Below, piece after piece: positions 61,110-64,000 of a DNA stretch of 64,000 nucleotides (its first letter is position 1; the number at the start of each line of letters is the position of its first letter). The notes under the pieces are model-generated. The model did not search any database and was not told where the DNA came from. It saw only the letters and a program-made list of their open reading frames with translations. This DNA is from an uncultured Marinifilum sp. (lineage in GTDB: Bacteria; Bacteroidota; Bacteroidia; Bacteroidales; Marinifilaceae), in contig NZ_OY781918.1 in the NCBI RefSeq assembly GCF_963677195.1, forward strand, positions 2,530,923 through 2,594,922, given 5' to 3'. A program made the position numbers and the translations under genes.

Positions 61110-63113
61110 ATGAATGAAGTGGCGGAGATAGGGATCATACTTGCTGGCTTTATAATTGTTTCTGTTGCAGCAAGCAGAATTGCAAAGTACTTTCCAAAAG
61201 TAAAATTGCCGGTAATAACTGGCTTGCTTTTTATAGGAATTGTATCGGGTCCTTTTGTTTTAGATTTAGTGCCAAAAGAAGCCATTTCTAAATTGTCTTT
61301 TGTAAATGAAATTTCCTTGTCGTTTATTGCATTTGCAGCAGGTGCCGAATTATATCTCAAAGAATTAAAGGGGAGAATGAGAAGTATTCGGTGGATGACT
61401 ATTGGGCAATTGGTTTTTACATTCGGAATAAGTATTGCTGTGGTTCTTCTCATATCAGAGCGCATTCAGTTTATGGCAAATATGTCTTTTGAATATAAAA
61501 TGGCAATTGCCTTATTAATGGGAACCGTGTTTGTTACTCGTTCACCAGCTTCTGCCATTGCGGTTATTAACGAATTGCGAGCCAAGGGGCCTTTTACTCA
61601 AACAGCAATAGGGGTTACAGTAATTAAAGATGTATTGGTTATTATTCTTTTTACAATATGTTTTGCTGTGGCCGATGTGCTTATTACAGGTGTTCCTTTT
61701 GATATTTGGTTGGTAATTATTCTTGTGGGAGAATTGTGTTTATCAGTTTTGCTGGGATTTGTCTTAGGACAATTTATGATTTTAATTTTATCCTTAAAGA
61801 TAACAACCCATATAAAAGCAGTTGTACTCGTTTTATCGGGATATAGTATTTATTTGCTTGCATCTTTAGTCCATAATAAAAGTTTAATTTGGTTAGGTTT
61901 CGATATTTATATTGAACCTTTGTTAATTTGTATTTTAGGAAGTTTTGTTGCTGTTAATTTTGGAAATAGCAGAAGAGAGTTTACTCGTATTATAGAAATG
62001 GTAGTGCCTTTTATTTATGTCGTGTTTTATACATTAACAGGAGTATCAATAAAACTAGATGTTTTACCTAATGTTTGGGATATAGCTCTTTTATTTTTTA
62101 TTATAAGGCTTGTAAGTATTGGAATAGGAGCCTATATCGGAGGAGCTTTAGGAGGTAATCCTATTCGATATAACAAAGTGTTTTGGATGCCTTTTGTTAC
62201 TCAGGCAGGAGTTGCAATTGGTCTTGTATCGGTTATAGCTGGCAAATATCCAACTTGGGGTAGCGAGTTTTCTACTATTTTAATTGCAGTAATTGTTCTT
62301 AACGAAATAGTAGGACCTCCATTGTTTAAATGGTCTATTCTTTATGTGGGCGAAAGTCATAAGCAAAGAGTTTTACAGCACGAAAATAAAGTGAAAAATG
62401 CAATTATTTTTGGCTTGGAAGGGCAGTCTTTAGCTTTGGCTCGACAGCTTATCGATCATGAGTGGAATGTAAAGTTAGTTACCAGAGATGAGGCAAAAGC
62501 TAAGCGGGAGTACAAAGGGGTACAAGTGGTTCATATTAACGATATTTCCTTGGAAGAATTAAATAAGATTGAAGCTCAGCGTGCAGATACTTTGGTTTTG
62601 TTGAACGAGGATGAGGATAATTTAAAAGTTTGTGAACTGGCCTATGAGCATTTGGGCACCAGAGATGTGGTTGTGAGAGTTCAGGAAAGGAGCTTTGTTA
62701 AAAAATTTCATGAGTTAGGAGCACTTATCATAGAGCCATCTACACTTATGGTTAGTTTGTTGGATCATTTGGTTCGTTCACCGCTCGCAACATCATTATT
62801 TTTAGGAATGGAAGAGAATCAAGATACAATCGATTTGGAAATGCAAAATCCCGAATTACATGATGTTGCAATTCGAGATTTACAAATTCCTACCGACCTT
62901 ATTATACTGGCTACCAAACGCAACCAAAATACTTTAATATCTACAGGTTTTACCCGATTGCGCTTAGGTGATATCTTAACTGTTGTAGGATCGATAGATA
63001 GTATAGAAAAATTACGATTAAAAATGGGTAATTCTAATATACCTGATCATAAAAAAATACGAATTGCAGGTAAATCGATCTCTTATAAACGAAACCGCTT
63101 CGATTCAGTTTAA
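61110..63113 (+). CDS. CPA2-type cation:proton antiporter with TrkA-N and TrkA-C domains
   Basis: A 667-residue membrane protein. Residues 1-415 hold about 12-13 membrane helices of a Na+/H+ or K+/H+ antiporter: LPVITGLLFIGIVSGPFVLD, FAAGAELYLKELKGRMRS, VTRSPASAIAVINELRA, and GVTVIKDVLVIILFT with an acidic helix residue. Residues 425-540 form a TrkA-N/RCK domain (KNAIIFGLEGQSLALARQLI; the usual GxGxxG is GLEGQS) and 580-650 a TrkA-C domain. Likely a K+ or Na+ efflux system gated by a nucleotide; the exact ion is unknown. Confidence 0.9.
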   Translation: MNEVAEIGIILAGFIIVSVAASRIAKYFPKVKLPVITGLLFIGIVSGPFVLDLVPKEAISKLSFVNEISLSFIAFAAGAELYLKELKGRMRSIRWMTIGQLVFTFGISIAVVLLISERIQFMANMSFEYKMAIALLMGTVFVTRSPASAIAVINELRAKGPFTQTAIGVTVIKDVLVIILFTICFAVADVLITGVPFDIWLVIILVGELCLSVLLGFVLGQFMILILSLKITTHIKAVVLVLSGYSIYLLASLVHNKSLIWLGFDIYIEPLLICILGSFVAVNFGNSRREFTRIIEMVVPFIYVVFYTLTGVSIKLDVLPNVWDIALLFFIIRLVSIGIGAYIGGALGGNPIRYNKVFWMPFVTQAGVAIGLVSVIAGKYPTWGSEFSTILIAVIVLNEIVGPPLFKWSILYVGESHKQRVLQHENKVKNAIIFGLEGQSLALARQLIDHEWNVKLVTRDEAKAKREYKGVQVVHINDISLEELNKIEAQRADTLVLLNEDEDNLKVCELAYEHLGTRDVVVRVQERSFVKKFHELGALIIEPSTLMVSLLDHLVRSPLATSLFLGMEENQDTIDLEMQNPELHDVAIRDLQIPTDLIILATKRNQNTLISTGFTRLRLGDILTVVGSIDSIEKLRLKMGNSNIPDHKKIRIAGKSISYKRNRFDSV

Positions 63114-63120
63114 GATAGAA

Positions 63121-63696
63121 TTACCATGTTAAAAAAACAGTAGTCCAGAATGCAAGAGGAACAACAGAATTCCAAATTACCTCTTCGCGATGCCTAGCTC
63201 TTCTCATTCTTTCATTTTCGGCAGTAAGTCGTAATTGATAAAGTGTTTGCTTATTTTTTTCCATATTAAGCCTTCTTTCTTCTTGGATGTTGTCGAGATA
63301 TACAATAAGTTCTCTACTTTTTGAAGGATTCGAATTAACAACCTGTAATAAATCCTGTTCCGATTCATCTAAACGATTTATATGATAATAAGCCATACCT
63401 CTTTGGAGACGAGCTTCAGTCATATATGGTTTTTTATTTAATACATGAGTAAAATCACTAATGGCCTTATTGTATTGTTTGACCTGCATTTTTGCATATC
63501 CACGATCTAGAAATATAGCTGGATAATAAGGCATAATATTTATTGCGGTATCCAAATAAGGAATTGCAGATTGATATTTACCTTCTAAAATTAGCATTCT
63601 TCCTTTGTCATGATATTGCATATAGCGTTCAACATTCTGTGCTTGTGGTATCGAACATAGAAATAAACCAAGTAGAAATAAAATTTGTTTTTTCAT
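63121..63696 (-). CDS. Exported TPR protein
   Basis: A 191-residue protein with a Sec signal (1-19, ending IPQAQ) and three TPR units at about 23-130: GRMLILEGKYQSAIPYLDTA, AIFLDRGYAKMQVKQYNKAI and AEARLQRGMAYYHINRLDES-type text. The C-terminal 60 residues are charged and then end in a hydrophobic stretch (VVPLAFWTTVFLTW), which may sit in a membrane. It is convergent with the antiporter gene. It probably mediates protein binding outside the cytoplasm; function unknown. Confidence 0.8.
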   Translation of the reverse strand: MKKQILFLLGLFLCSIPQAQNVERYMQYHDKGRMLILEGKYQSAIPYLDTAINIMPYYPAIFLDRGYAKMQVKQYNKAISDFTHVLNKKPYMTEARLQRGMAYYHINRLDESEQDLLQVVNSNPSKSRELIVYLDNIQEERRLNMEKNKQTLYQLRLTAENERMRRARHREEVIWNSVVPLAFWTTVFLTW

Positions 63697-63759
63697 TTTG
63701 TGAATTATTTATCTATTAAACTCAAATAATTGCACATAAATTGTACCAAATTGCATAAA

Positions 63760-63789
63760 AAAACCTCCCGAATTACTTCAAGAGGTTTT
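63760..63789. terminator. Bidirectional hairpin terminator
   Basis: AAAACCTC (63760-63767) pairs with GAGGTTTT (63782-63789). T- and A-rich flanks; it lies between the TPR gene's promoter region and the end of the Cys-rich gene, and most likely ends the latter. Confidence 0.65.
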
Positions 63790-63808
63790 AAATTTATAAA
63801 AAGCAGGT

Positions 63809-64000
63809 TTATGACTTTTTACAACATTCTTTTTTGCAGTTTGTATCGCATTTTTTAGCAGTTGCTTTACTATTACAATCTTTTTTACAATCAGTTTTAC
63901 ATTTCGAATCTGCTTTTGCTGTTTTACTGCATTCTTTAGAAGAACTGCATGCTTTTTTATTAGCTTTAGCTTCTTTCGAGCAACAAGCTTTTTTATCGGC
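63809..64000 (-). CDS. Cys/Lys-rich protein, 5' end outside the window
   Basis: The minus strand is open from the right edge to a TAA at 63809-63811 and gives 63 residues with 11 Cys and about 20 Lys, spaced as ACCSKE, KACSSSKECSK, SKCKTDCKKDC, KKCDTNCKKECCKKS. The regular KxC and CxxxC spacing resembles a metal-binding (metallothionein-like) or surface-exposed repetitive tail. The start lies beyond the window, so an N-terminal signal or domain cannot be seen. Low complexity, but the codons used vary between GC-poor and third-position choices as in real genes. Confidence 0.65.
   Translation of the reverse strand, partial: ADKKACCSKEAKANKKACSSSKECSKTAKADSKCKTDCKKDCNSKATAKKCDTNCKKECCKKS

Noticed and set aside
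61022..61465. Minus-strand frame of 147 codons
   Set aside because: Antisense to the first helices of the antiporter; no family features.

Overview
The window looks like a chromosome segment of a member of the Bacteroidota, most likely a marine Marinilabiliales-type bacterium. This placement is inference. It rests on AT-rich DNA, promoters of the TAnnTTTG type, a his operon in the order GDCBHAFIE with fused hisB and hisIE, many outer-membrane proteins with short lipoprotein or Sec signals, and GxxExxY genes framed by CACAGAT-type repeats. No rRNA or tRNA gene was seen.

Left part (1-11.4 kb): a surface-polysaccharide (O-antigen-like) locus, all on the plus strand. It holds a 5'-cut Wzx flippase, a GT2, a Wzy-like polymerase, a GT-B transferase, a second GT-B gene broken by a one-base frameshift, a hexapeptide acetyltransferase, a GT2, and the dTDP-rhamnose genes rfbA, rfbC, rfbD and rfbB. 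The first two gaps between the rfb genes each hold a GxxExxY (PD-(D/E)XK-like) gene exactly enclosed by its own near-perfect inverted repeat. The third gap holds a gene-less, decayed version. Downstream (11.6-13.1 kb) is an array of 12 full and one partial 96-bp tandem repeats with the same CACAAAT/CACGAAT vocabulary, then a receiver protein with a degenerate kinase module, then a 1.2-kb block of polypurine DNA with two kinds of modular repeats (14.6-15.7 kb).

Middle (15.7-30 kb): an HD hydrolase, a DUF2461 protein, a five-gene plus-strand operon (unknown protein, TPR-YaiO barrel, CotH-like kinase, HEAT membrane protein, processive GT2) that looks like an uncharacterised polysaccharide synthesis/secretion system, an NMT1-like sensor kinase, a DUF3332 lipoprotein and a glnK-amtB operon. 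The complete his operon (30.1-37.4 kb) follows, with a clear histidine attenuator: a leader peptide with five consecutive His codons, an antiterminator and a terminator.

Right part (37.5-64 kb): a nitroreductase, a CBM9 protein whose terminator hairpin has been split by an IS1182-family element with an 8-bp target duplication, gamma-glutamyltransferase, free-Met-sulfoxide reductase, a Nudix hydrolase, a small Wzi / CDP-polyol transferase / WaaP-like kinase cluster, an IspD/TarI-type cytidylyltransferase, methionine aminopeptidase, a large metalloprotease-propeller-barrel protein, a metallophosphoesterase, redox enzymes, pheA preceded by two tandem phenylalanine attenuators (two Phe-rich leader peptides, two terminators), a pterin carbinolamine dehydratase, a secreted HExxH protein, a CPA2 antiporter, a TPR protein and, cut by the right edge, a Cys/Lys-rich protein.

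The strongest candidates for something not well described are the GxxExxY/inverted-repeat cassettes with the related 96-bp array, the tandem Phe attenuators, and the CotH-YaiO-HEAT-GT2 operon.
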